A stretch of 64,000 bases of DNA from the NCBI GenBank assembly GCA_038146925.1, contig JAYQSP010000011.1, forward strand, positions 186,001-250,000, in the 5' to 3' direction. The DNA comes from UBA830 sp038146925 (GTDB lineage: Bacteria; Pseudomonadota; Alphaproteobacteria; MPNO01; UBA830). The position numbers and the translations under genes are program-made. Positions within the stretch are counted from its first letter, which is position 1, and every line of letters begins with the position of its first letter. The notes beneath the pieces were generated by a model. It was given only the letters and a program-made list of their open reading frames with translations, searched no databases and had not been told where the DNA came from. Below are positions 25,303 through 33,603 of the stretch, in pieces.

Positions 25303-26535
25303 TTGGCTAAAAAAGATTTAGCCCTGCTTACGCTGCAGTCTCTCGTCTATCTTCCCGTACTGATTTTGTTGCCGAAGAGTACGGTGATCGTACTCGCGAT
25401 TACTGTCGTGTCCGGCCTGTTCTATGTGCGATCGCGCCCCGAACTCAAACCGCTGACCCTGTGGATCATGCTGCTCCTCATCGGTGCGTTGAGCGCCGCG
25501 TGGTCCATTACACCGGAGCAATCGCTGGAACGTGCCGGGAAGTTCGCCCTGTTTCTGATCTTGTTGGGCGGGCTGATGCACGTCGTCGGCCGATGGACCG
25601 ATGGCGACCGCCGCTATCTCGCGGATCTGGGGCTCAAAGCCTGGTGGATTGCCCTCGCCATCATGTTGCCGCTGATAATATTCGAGAGCGACCTGAAGGC
25701 GGCGCTCATGTCGGCAAACCCGAACCAGACGATGAAAGACTTCATTGTCAGCTGGAAACCGATCCCCAACACTGCGGTGATCCTTCTGGTCGTGACAGCG
25801 TTTCCGGCGTTGGGACATGCTTTGTCGGTCGGGCGGGCCAAATTCCATGTCCTGATTTCCGTGATCGGACTTCTGGTGGCGGCGCTTGCTTCGGGCAGCA
25901 GCAGCGCCTTGCTCGGACTTGTAACAGGCCTTTGTGTCTGGTTTTTCTATGTTCGGTCCGCCCGGGTAACCGCCAAAATCCTGACCGTCGCGCTGCCGCT
26001 TGCGCTGCTGACCATGCCAGCGCTGGTATACCCGCTGGCAAAAAATCCCGAGACGATCGCGCGCAGTATTCCGAATTTTCCGAATTCGTTTATCCACCGG
26101 CTGCTGATCTGGGACTTCACGCTGGACAGAATTGCGGAGCGCCCGTTGCTGGGCTGGGGGCTTGATACGTCGCGCGCCATCCCGGGAGGCAAGGAACTTC
26201 GCCCTATTCACTACGTCGTACCCTGGTCGGACAAACCCATTACCCACCCGGATCAGAATCTGCCCCTTCATCCGCACAATGCTGTGCTTCAGATCTGGCT
26301 CGAACTCGGATTGCTCGGCATTGTTTTTACGATGATCGCGGTTTGGAGACTTCTGAAAACCCAGCTGGTTTCCCGGGGCGGCGGTCCGATGGCCGCTTTT
26401 ATCGTTTGTTCGATGGCAATTTATTGTGTCGCCCACGGTTTGATGCAATCGTGGTGGTTGGCGCTGCTTTTCCTTGCCTGGGCGATGGCGAGAGCGGCCG
26501 AACCGACCGAAACGCAACCGATAACTGACCGGTAA
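25303..26535 (+). CDS. O-antigen ligase / Wzy_C-family membrane protein
   Basis: 410 residues with about ten to eleven membrane helices and the large periplasmic loop of the Wzy_C domain (RLLIWDFTLDRIAERPLLGWGLDTSRAIP ... LPLHPHNAVLQIWLELGLLG); the arginine and the PHN-containing segment are the family's signature. It would ligate undecaprenyl-linked glycans to lipid A-core or to another acceptor. Start is TTG 25303, since no ATG or GTG fits and the hydrophobic segment begins right after it; the ribosome site is weak. It is followed after three bases by a radical SAM gene. Confidence 0.85.
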   Translation: MAKKDLALLTLQSLVYLPVLILLPKSTVIVLAITVVSGLFYVRSRPELKPLTLWIMLLLIGALSAAWSITPEQSLERAGKFALFLILLGGLMHVVGRWTDGDRRYLADLGLKAWWIALAIMLPLIIFESDLKAALMSANPNQTMKDFIVSWKPIPNTAVILLVVTAFPALGHALSVGRAKFHVLISVIGLLVAALASGSSSALLGLVTGLCVWFFYVRSARVTAKILTVALPLALLTMPALVYPLAKNPETIARSIPNFPNSFIHRLLIWDFTLDRIAERPLLGWGLDTSRAIPGGKELRPIHYVVPWSDKPITHPDQNLPLHPHNAVLQIWLELGLLGIVFTMIAVWRLLKTQLVSRGGGPMAAFIVCSMAIYCVAHGLMQSWWLALLFLAWAMARAAEPTETQPITDR

Positions 26536-26538
26536 CCC

Positions 26539-27480
26539 ATGGCCAACATCCATTATAGCGTGCCCGAAAAAAAGGCGGTTCGGGATTTTCTGCTGAAGCA
26601 CAATCCCCGCGTTTACGAATGGTATCAGGTCAGGCGCTGGAAAATAAAGGACTGGCTGTGGTGGGCCCTGCAAAAGGAAACCTTCGAAAAACTGGTCAGC
26701 CAGGCCGATAAGCCGACCCACATCTAGATAGAAACCGTCAACCGGTGCAACAGCACCTGTTCGTTCTGTCCGGTGAACCGGCTGATCGATCCGCGCGACG
26801 GCGCCCGGATGACCGAGGAAACCTATCGCGGCATCATCGACGAGCTTCGCGAATGGAACTACACCGGCACGCTGAACCTGTTCTCCAACAACGAGCCGTT
26901 CCTCGACAAACGGATCATCGAATTCGTCAATATCGCCCGCGAAAACCTGCCGGATGCCTATATCCAGATCATCACGAACGGAACGCTGCTGACCCCGGAA
27001 AAGGCGGTCGGCGCGCTCGAAAACCTGTCCAACATGGTGATCAACAACTATGCGCCGGAACAGGTTCTGCACAAGAATATCCAGGAGGTCGTCGCATATC
27101 TGGAGGCTGAGCGGCCCGACCTCGCGGCCAAGGTAACCGTCGGCTATCGCAGCACGGAAGAGGTCAAGACCAACCGTGCCGGCAACGCCCCGAACAGGAA
27201 GCAGCTTCCCACCATTTTCAGAAGCCGTTGCGCCTATCCGTTTTTCCAGATGGTCGTGCGGCCCGACGGCAGGGTCAGTCTGTGCTGCAACGATGCGCTG
27301 GGCCAGGAAACCCTCGGCGACGTAACCGCCAGGGGGCTGCGGGCCGCCTGGCACGATCCCGCGCGTAAGGAAATCCAGGAATTGATGAAAGCCGGTCGGC
27401 ACAAAATCGATCTGTGCGCGACCTGCGACAATCTCGGCTGGGCGCGGCCGCGGCGGATTGCCCGGCTCGTGAACGGATAG
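26539..27480 (+). pseudogene. Radical SAM/SPASM-type enzyme interrupted by an in-frame TAG
   Basis: Reading from ATG 26539, codon 63 is TAG (26725-26727), and the frame then continues IETVNRCNSTCSFCPVN with the complete radical SAM CxxxCxxC (C70, C74, C77), LFSNNEPFLD and a C-terminal cysteine region (CAYPF, SLCCND, LCATCDN) of SPASM type. Relatives have a residue such as Gln at this point (HIQIE is the natural reading, CAG to TAG). A GTG restart at 26773 would lose the cluster cysteines. The position behind an O-antigen ligase suggests a role in glycan or aglycone modification. Confidence 0.85.
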
Positions 27481-27563
27481 AACAATAACCGTACGGAAGA
27501 ACCGGCGGATAATGCCATTGGCGCTTAGCGCGGCGCAGCCGACGTGCTATACGCTCGCCCGAC

Positions 27564-29252
27564 ATGAGCAACGATATGACAGACACTGATGATGGGCCCG
27601 TCCGCGATTTCATTCGCGATCGTATTCGCGAAGATTTGGACAATGGCGCCATAGAAGAGGTCGTTACCCGGTTTCCGCCCGAGCCGAACGGCTATCTTCA
27701 CATCGGTCACGCCAAATCGATCTGTCTGAATTTCGGGGTCGCCCGTGAATTCGACGGGCGCTGCAATCTGCGCTTCGACGACACCAACCCGGCGAAAGAA
27801 GATCAGGAGTTCATCGATGCCATTCAGGCGGATGTGGAATGGCTGGATGTCGGTTGGGACGGCCAGGTCAAATACGCGTCCGACAACTTCGAACAGCTTT
27901 ATCTGTGGGCGGAGCATCTGATCGGCGAGGGAAAAGCGTATGTCGACGATCTGAACGCGGAAGAAATGCGCGAATATCGGGGCACGCTGACCGAGCCGGG
28001 ACGGAACAGCCCCCATCGTGACCGCCCGGTGGATGAAAACCTCGATCTGTTCCGGCGGATGCGGGCGGGCGAGTTCGAAGACGGCGCCCGTGTGCTCAGG
28101 GCGAAAATCGATATGTCGGCCGGCAATATCAATCTGCGCGATCCGGTGTTGTACAGAATCGTCCGCGCGCCGCATCCGCGGACCGGGGACGACTGGTGCA
28201 TCTATCCGACCTATGATTTCGCGCATGGTCAGACCGACGCGATCGAGGGAATTACCCATTCGCTGTGCACGCTGGAATTCGAGGATCATCGCCCGCTTTA
28301 CGACTGGCTGATCGAGAATCTGCCGGTCCCGGCGCGGCCGCGGCAGTATGAATTTTCACGCCTGAACATGACTCACACGGTGCTGTCCAAACGCCGGCTG
28401 ACGCAACTGGTCGACGAAGGCCATGTATCCGGCTGGGACGATCCGCGCATGCCGACCGTGTCCGGATTGCGGCGGCGCGGCGTGCCGGCATCGGCGATCC
28501 GCGATTTCATCGGTCGCCTGGCGATATCCAAAAGCGAAGGCACAGTCGAAGCGGCGATGCTCGAACACTGCATCCGCGATCCGCTGAACGACAGCGCGCT
28601 GCGCCGCATGGCGGTGCTGCGACCGCTGAAGGTCGTGATCGAGAACTACCCCGAAGGACAGTTCGAGGAACTGGAGGCCGCCAACAATCCGCGCGACGAG
28701 ACCGCCGGGACGCGCATGGTGCCGTTCGGCCGGGAAATCTGGATAGAGCGGGACGATTTCATGGAAGACGCGCCGAAAAAGTTCTTCCGGCTTAGCCCGG
28801 GCCGCGAAGTCCGCCTGCGGTCGGCCTATTTCATCACCTGTACTGACGTGATCAAGAACGATGCCGGCGACGTAACAGAGCTGCGCTGCACTTACGACCC
28901 GGAAACCCGGGGCGGCGATGCCCCCGATGGTCGCAAGGTGAAAGGAACGCTGCACTGGGTATCCGCGGCGCACGCGATGGACGCCGAGGTCCGGCTCTAC
29001 AGTCCGTTGTTTCAGGATGAAAACCCCGGCGCCGCCGAGGATTTTCTTTCCACACTCAATCCCGAATCGCTCGAAGTGCTGACCGGTTGCAAGCTGGAAC
29101 CGATGCTGGCCGATGTAGAGGACGGACAGGTCGTCCAGTTCGAACGTCTGGGCTATTTCTGCACCGATCCCGACAGCACGCTCGATGCACCGGTGTTCAA
29201 CCGGACCGTCGGCTTGCGGGATTCCTTCGCCAAGGCCATGGCGAAAGGCTGA
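27564..29252 (+). CDS. glnS: Glutaminyl-tRNA synthetase
   Basis: 562 residues. The class I HIGH motif appears in PPEPNGYLHIGHAKS and the KMSKS equivalent as VLSKRRL; FDDTNPAKE and the C-terminal anticodon-binding beta-barrel region (FVEDVRLYSPLF-like, DENPG) are as in GlnRS rather than GltX. It charges tRNA-Gln directly. Many alphaproteobacteria lack glnS and use the amidotransferase route, so its presence is informative but not unusual for Rhodospirillales-like genomes. No GatCAB genes are in view. Confidence 0.95.
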   Translation: MSNDMTDTDDGPVRDFIRDRIREDLDNGAIEEVVTRFPPEPNGYLHIGHAKSICLNFGVAREFDGRCNLRFDDTNPAKEDQEFIDAIQADVEWLDVGWDGQVKYASDNFEQLYLWAEHLIGEGKAYVDDLNAEEMREYRGTLTEPGRNSPHRDRPVDENLDLFRRMRAGEFEDGARVLRAKIDMSAGNINLRDPVLYRIVRAPHPRTGDDWCIYPTYDFAHGQTDAIEGITHSLCTLEFEDHRPLYDWLIENLPVPARPRQYEFSRLNMTHTVLSKRRLTQLVDEGHVSGWDDPRMPTVSGLRRRGVPASAIRDFIGRLAISKSEGTVEAAMLEHCIRDPLNDSALRRMAVLRPLKVVIENYPEGQFEELEAANNPRDETAGTRMVPFGREIWIERDDFMEDAPKKFFRLSPGREVRLRSAYFITCTDVIKNDAGDVTELRCTYDPETRGGDAPDGRKVKGTLHWVSAAHAMDAEVRLYSPLFQDENPGAAEDFLSTLNPESLEVLTGCKLEPMLADVEDGQVVQFERLGYFCTDPDSTLDAPVFNRTVGLRDSFAKAMAKG

Positions 29253-29254
29253 AA

Positions 29255-30877
29255 CTATCCCCGCAGCGCGATGAGCTGTTCCCGGTATCCGGACGGATCG
29301 ACGGAGACATCGATCAGGGTCGGCCCTTCGGATTCGAAAGCTTCCGCCAGTGCGAATTCCAGAGGATCCTGCCCGCCAACCGTCCAGGCATCGCATCCCA
29401 TTCCGCGGGCAGCGGCGGCAAAATCGGCCCTGGGATACCGGACGCCCAGCGGCGGGCGTTGCTGGCGTTGTTGTTTGATATCGATCAGAGACAGCGCGGC
29501 GTCGTTGAGGACGATAACCGTCAGATTGGCGCCGAGCCGGGCGGCGGTCGACAGCTCCGCCAACGACATCATCATGCCGCCATCGCCCGTGATCGCGACC
29601 GCGGGGCTGGCCGGCTCCTGCAGCCAGCTGGCGAGGGCCGCGGGGACGGCATAGCCCATGGTGGAAAGCCCGTTGGATTTCAAAACGTCGTGCGGCGCGT
29701 TTGCCGGCCACCGGGCCATCGCGGAAAACATGTGCGCGCCGGCATCGACGGCGAGCCGCGCGCCTTTCGGCGCTGCCGCCGCCACCGCATCGACGATGTC
29801 ATCGGGCGACCGCTGAGATGTCGCGTTGTTGGCCACCGTGTCGCGCAGGCGGGCTCTGTGCCCATTAATTTCTTCCGGCGTCCAGGCCGATGAAGGGGGC
29901 GATTGCGCAAGGCGGCACGCGCTGTCTTCAACCGGTCCGGCGATTTCCGCGTCGGGCTCGAACGGGAACGCCAGTCGGGGCGTTTCGGACAGGACGATCG
30001 TGGGCGTCGAATGCGGCCATTTTCCCGGGATCATTTCCACCGGATCGACACCGCAGAACACGATCAGGTCGGCTTCCCGCAGGACGGAATTGTCCAGCAT
30101 GGCGCCGGTGTAGAGTCCGACATTCAAGGGACCCGACTCCGGCACGATGCCCTTGGCCTTGTATGTCGTCATGACCGGGCCGCAGATCGCGTCCGCCAAA
30201 GTGTTGGCGGCCTCCGCCCGGCCCCCGATGCGGCATTGAAGCCCCACGATAAGAGCGGGCCGGGTCGCCGATGCCAGCAGTTCGGAAGCTTTCTGCATCG
30301 GATCTGGATCGATTTCGGGCGCGGGGAGAGCCTCCCACGAAACGGCGGCGGCACAATCGGCGCCGGCGTCTTTTGCGGACAGATTGATATGTACCGGGCC
30401 GGGGGGCTCGGCGGCGGCAAGGTCGAACAGGCGCTCGAAAGATGTCGATCCATCCGGCGGCGTTAGTCTCTGCTGCGCTTTCGATATGGGCGCGAACAAA
30501 GACGGTTGATCGAAAATCTGATGCGGCGGCGCCGTGGCGGCCTCGTCGTGAGCGTCCGTAAATACGATTACGGGCGCGCGTTCGAGCGATGCATAGGCAA
30601 TCCCGTTCACGACGCTGGCCGCACCGGGTCCGATGCCGGTCAGCACGATTCCCGGAACACCGGTCAGTTCGCCGGTGACGGCGGCCATGATGGCGGCGGC
30701 GGTTTCGGTTCGGCACAGGACGAACTCGATCCCGCGATCGGCGGCCGCGTCGATAAGGTCGAGGCTGGAGCCCCCGCCGGGGACGCCGAACATGCGTTTT
30801 ACACCGCGCGCGGAGAGCGTTTCGGCGACGCGTTGGGCGAGAGAAACGGATGGTTTGTTGTGTGTGGTCGTCGTCAT
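29255..30877 (-). CDS. Thiamine-diphosphate enzyme of the acetolactate synthase-like family
   Basis: 540 residues with the three-domain layout of the POX/ALS superfamily: the catalytic glutamate E58 in CRTETAAA, a central domain, and the ThDP-binding motif GDGGMMMSLAELSTA ending in LNDAALS near residue 430-460. There is no adjacent small regulatory subunit, so it is unlikely to be the IlvB of branched-chain synthesis; benzoylformate-decarboxylase-like or other 2-oxo-acid enzymes are alternatives. It is convergent with glnS (two bases apart). The 335-base gap upstream holds only an AraC-like remnant. Confidence 0.85.
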   Translation of the reverse strand: MTTTTHNKPSVSLAQRVAETLSARGVKRMFGVPGGGSSLDLIDAAADRGIEFVLCRTETAAAIMAAVTGELTGVPGIVLTGIGPGAASVVNGIAYASLERAPVIVFTDAHDEAATAPPHQIFDQPSLFAPISKAQQRLTPPDGSTSFERLFDLAAAEPPGPVHINLSAKDAGADCAAAVSWEALPAPEIDPDPMQKASELLASATRPALIVGLQCRIGGRAEAANTLADAICGPVMTTYKAKGIVPESGPLNVGLYTGAMLDNSVLREADLIVFCGVDPVEMIPGKWPHSTPTIVLSETPRLAFPFEPDAEIAGPVEDSACRLAQSPPSSAWTPEEINGHRARLRDTVANNATSQRSPDDIVDAVAAAAPKGARLAVDAGAHMFSAMARWPANAPHDVLKSNGLSTMGYAVPAALASWLQEPASPAVAITGDGGMMMSLAELSTAARLGANLTVIVLNDAALSLIDIKQQRQQRPPLGVRYPRADFAAAARGMGCDAWTVGGQDPLEFALAEAFESEGPTLIDVSVDPSGYREQLIALRG

Positions 30878-30969
30878 TTGCGGTCAAGGGTACCGGTATT
30901 GTGAATGCGCCCGCAAACTCCGAAAAATCGGCCGCCGCGTACGGTTGCCGAACACCCTATTTCGTCTCC

Positions 30970-31095
30970 AGCGATACGCAAGAGGCGCGCGAGATCGACG
31001 CGCATTGCGGGTTCGCGCGTCTCAGCAAATTCGCGCAGGCCTATAAGGACAGATTCCGCGAATTTCCGTCGCAAAAACTCAAAAACGCCAAATAA
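30970..31095 (+). pseudogene. AraC-family regulator, C-terminal remnant
   Basis: In the 335-base gap 30878-31212, a short frame ends with AREIDAHCGFARLSKFAQAY and FPSQKL. This fits the last helix-turn-helix of AraC proteins (GFxxLxxFxxxYxxxFxxxPSxxL). Only about 40 residues match; nothing upstream in this frame looks like the rest of a regulator. It is most likely the leftover of a deleted gene that once controlled the downstream Rieske oxygenase. Confidence 0.5.
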
Positions 31096-31212
31096 TGGCG
31101 CTACAGGGATATTCTCTGCCAATATGGGCTGGTCTGATGCGCTGCGAACTGGGAGCCAGAAGTCCGGCGCATCGCAAAAGCGGATGCCTAACAGACAGAT
31201 GGAGACGCGATC

Positions 31213-32541
31213 ATGACCTGGACCACCGAACAGCTTGCCGGACTGGTGGAGCCCGACCGGGCGCACCGGAAGGCCTATACCGATCCTGAAATTTTCGATC
31301 TCGAAATGGAGCGCATTTTCGAGCGCACCTGGATTTATATCGGTCATGAAAGCCAGGTCAAAAACCCGGGCGATTACTATCTGGCGCAGGTCGGACGCCA
31401 GCCGGTCATCATGATCCGCGGCCAGGACGGTGAGATACACGTTCTTTACAACCGGTGCCCGCATCGCGGTGCGCAGATCTGCACGGCGCGTAAAGGCAAT
31501 ACCGGGAATCATTTTTATTGCTCTTACCACGCCTGGACGTTCGAACTGGACGGCAAGCTGGAAGGCATGCCGGCCAAGCGCGAATACGAAGGTACCAATC
31601 TCGATTTCGACGATCCGGAATTCCACATGGCCCGCCCGGCGCAGGTCGACAATTACCGGGGGTTCTGGTTCGCCAATCTGTCGGAAGGCGGCCCCGATCT
31701 GGCAACCCATCTCGGCGAGTCTGCCGGCGCTTTCGATCAGCTGATTGACCGCGCGCCCGGCAAGGAAACGGAGATCGTCGGCGATTGCTTCCGCATGGTG
31801 CAGCAGTCGAACTGGAAGATATTTCTCGAGAACCAGCTTGATTCGTCGCATCCTGGCGTGACCCATGAATCCACCGGCAAGGCGGCGCAGAAGCTCGAAG
31901 CCAAAATCAGGGCCGATGGCGAAGAACCGCCGATGGAACTTTCGTTCCTGACCGATTTTGCCCGCCTCGGCCATGACGGCTGGACCAAGTTCGGCACTGT
32001 CGGCTATCGCAACGGCCACAGCAGTCTCGAAGGGTATATGGGGCTGCGGCCTGACGATCCGGACACCAACGAATACGTGCGACGCATGTACGAAGCCTAT
32101 GGCGAGGAGAAGGCCGAGGAAATTCTCGCGGTAGATATTCACCACATGATCGTCTATCCGTGCAATTCGGTGCAGCCGCCCCTGCAGCAGCTGCGGACCA
32201 TCCGTCCGCTCACGCAGGATAAGACGCTCACCGAAATCTGGCATTTTCGGCTGAAGGATGCGCCGGAACCGATCTATCGCCGGTCGCTGGCCTATTATTA
32301 CATGGTCAATTCGCCGTCGACGCTGATCAACGCGGACGATCTGTTTAACTGGTGGAAATGTCAGCACGGGCTGGAATCGTCGGCGAGCGAGTGGGTGAGC
32401 TTCCACCGCAAGGCCGGCCAGGACGAGGTCCGCGACGGAATTTCCTATTCCGCCCCGGAAAGCATGAGCGAACTGCCACTGCGCCACATGATGCATGCCT
32501 GGCGCGACTATATGACTGCCGACGCGGGAGCGAAATCATGA
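31213..32541 (+). CDS. Rieske ring-hydroxylating oxygenase, alpha subunit (first set)
   Basis: 442 residues. The Rieske 2Fe-2S ligands are C82-x-H84 and C103-xx-H106 (CPHRGAQIC ... FYCSYHAWTF). The mononuclear iron site is D210-xx-H213-xxxx-H218 (LDSSHPGVTH) plus a later acidic ligand. It hydroxylates an aromatic ring with O2 in the cytoplasm; the real substrate is not shown by sequence. The ATG overlaps nothing upstream, and the stop overlaps the beta-subunit start by ATGA. No ferredoxin or reductase gene is next to it. Confidence 0.93.
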   Translation: MTWTTEQLAGLVEPDRAHRKAYTDPEIFDLEMERIFERTWIYIGHESQVKNPGDYYLAQVGRQPVIMIRGQDGEIHVLYNRCPHRGAQICTARKGNTGNHFYCSYHAWTFELDGKLEGMPAKREYEGTNLDFDDPEFHMARPAQVDNYRGFWFANLSEGGPDLATHLGESAGAFDQLIDRAPGKETEIVGDCFRMVQQSNWKIFLENQLDSSHPGVTHESTGKAAQKLEAKIRADGEEPPMELSFLTDFARLGHDGWTKFGTVGYRNGHSSLEGYMGLRPDDPDTNEYVRRMYEAYGEEKAEEILAVDIHHMIVYPCNSVQPPLQQLRTIRPLTQDKTLTEIWHFRLKDAPEPIYRRSLAYYYMVNSPSTLINADDLFNWWKCQHGLESSASEWVSFHRKAGQDEVRDGISYSAPESMSELPLRHMMHAWRDYMTADAGAKS

Positions 32542-33074
32542 CTGCCGCCTGCGATACCCTGGCCGCGGCCGATGCGACTGCGGTGGCCGATGTCAGCGTG
32601 GAAACCCAGCGCGCCGTCGAACAGTTTCTATACCGTCAGGCCGAGATCCTCGACGAAAGACAGATGGACGACTGGATGGGCCTCTTTACCGAAGACGGCT
32701 GGTACTGGATGCCGGCCGAGGAAGACCAGACCGAAGGCGACGGCCAGCCCAATATCTTCTGGGAAGATCAGGGGCTGATGATGATGCGGATCGCCCGCAA
32801 CACCCATCCGCGGGCACACAGCCAGGCGCCCCACAACCGCCTGAATCACGTCGTGTCCAACGTCATCATCGAAAGCGAGAACGCCGACGGCGACGTGATC
32901 GTACGGTCGCGTTTCCACTGCGCGGAATATTTTCGGTACGAGATCCGGACATTTTCGGGGAAATACCGGCATCTTCTGAAAAAGACACCGGACGGATACA
33001 AAATCGCGCTGCAACGGGTCGATCTGGTCAACCGCGAAGGGCCGTACGACTACGTTCTGCAGTGGTGGCTCTAG
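32538..33074 (+). CDS. Ring-hydroxylating oxygenase, beta subunit (first set)
   Basis: 178 residues from the ATG at 32538; a longer open frame to 32352 is inside the alpha gene. It has the NTF2/SnoaL-like cone fold of small dioxygenase subunits (EQFLYRQAEILDERQMDDWMGLFTEDGWYWMP, HNRLNHVVSNV, YHRHLLKK-like end). These subunits are structural partners of alpha in an a3b3 hexamer and carry no cofactor. The coupled start and the spacing confirm it as partner of the gene before it. Confidence 0.92.
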   Translation: MTAACDTLAAADATAVADVSVETQRAVEQFLYRQAEILDERQMDDWMGLFTEDGWYWMPAEEDQTEGDGQPNIFWEDQGLMMMRIARNTHPRAHSQAPHNRLNHVVSNVIIESENADGDVIVRSRFHCAEYFRYEIRTFSGKYRHLLKKTPDGYKIALQRVDLVNREGPYDYVLQWWL

Positions 33075-33105
33075 ACTAAACCGACTGGGCCCGGCGGAAC
33101 CGGGC

Positions 33106-33561
33106 TCAGTTCACGTTTTCGTATTTTTCGAGACCTTCGATCTCGTCCAGGTTTTCGGCGCGGGCGCGAAGCTCGATCACATTGCGGTCGGGGTCGCGCA
33201 CGAATAGCGAGACATGCCCGTCCTGTCCGAACATGACCGGGCCCTGGGTGATGGCGATGCCGTTGTCCTTCAGCACCTGCATGGTGTCGACGATGGAGGA
33301 TACGCGCAGCGCGATATGCGTGATGCCGGCATGCTTGGTGTCCACGTCCATCAGGATATTGCTGCCGTCGTTCTCTTCCGCCGCGTTGACCACCAGGTTG
33401 ATTTCAACATCCTGCGGATTGCGGATGATGACGACGGGATCGAAATCGACCCGGGTCATGACCTCGAAGCCCAGCACTTCGTAAAATGCGATCGCGCGTT
33501 CCGCGTCCCTGACCCGGATGCCCGTGTGATCGACGCGCTCCACGTTGATTGCAGCGCTCAT
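33106..33561 (-). CDS. VOC (glyoxalase/extradiol dioxygenase fold) family protein
   Basis: 151 residues from the ATG at 33561, which has AGGAA upstream; the open frame reaches 33603 but overlaps the GMC gene's region. Two beta-alpha-beta-beta-beta modules with VERVDHTGIRVRDAERAIAFYEVLGFEV and ITHIALRVSSIVDTMQVLKDNG ... VSLFVRDPDRNVIELRAR are typical of the VOC superfamily; His and Glu residues there can bind a metal. Ring-cleaving dioxygenase or glyoxalase-like activity are both possible. It is in an oxygenase neighbourhood. Confidence 0.82.
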   Translation of the reverse strand: MSAAINVERVDHTGIRVRDAERAIAFYEVLGFEVMTRVDFDPVVIIRNPQDVEINLVVNAAEENDGSNILMDVDTKHAGITHIALRVSSIVDTMQVLKDNGIAITQGPVMFGQDGHVSLFVRDPDRNVIELRARAENLDEIEGLEKYENVN

Positions 33562-33603
33562 GACAGGTTCCTCGCGATTGGCAGCCAGATCTTCATGCGT
33601 CAA

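Noticed and set aside
25318..27402. Long minus-strand open frame of 694 codons across the O-antigen ligase and radical SAM genes
   Set aside because: It is rich in Arg, Gln, His and Asp, has no domain, and is fully antisense to clear coding sequences; GC-rich DNA yields such shadows.
20621..27480. A complete integrative element starting at tRNA-Val
   Set aside because: No integrase, relaxase or direct repeat of the tRNA 3' end was seen; only the truncated coxM fragment suggests an old event.
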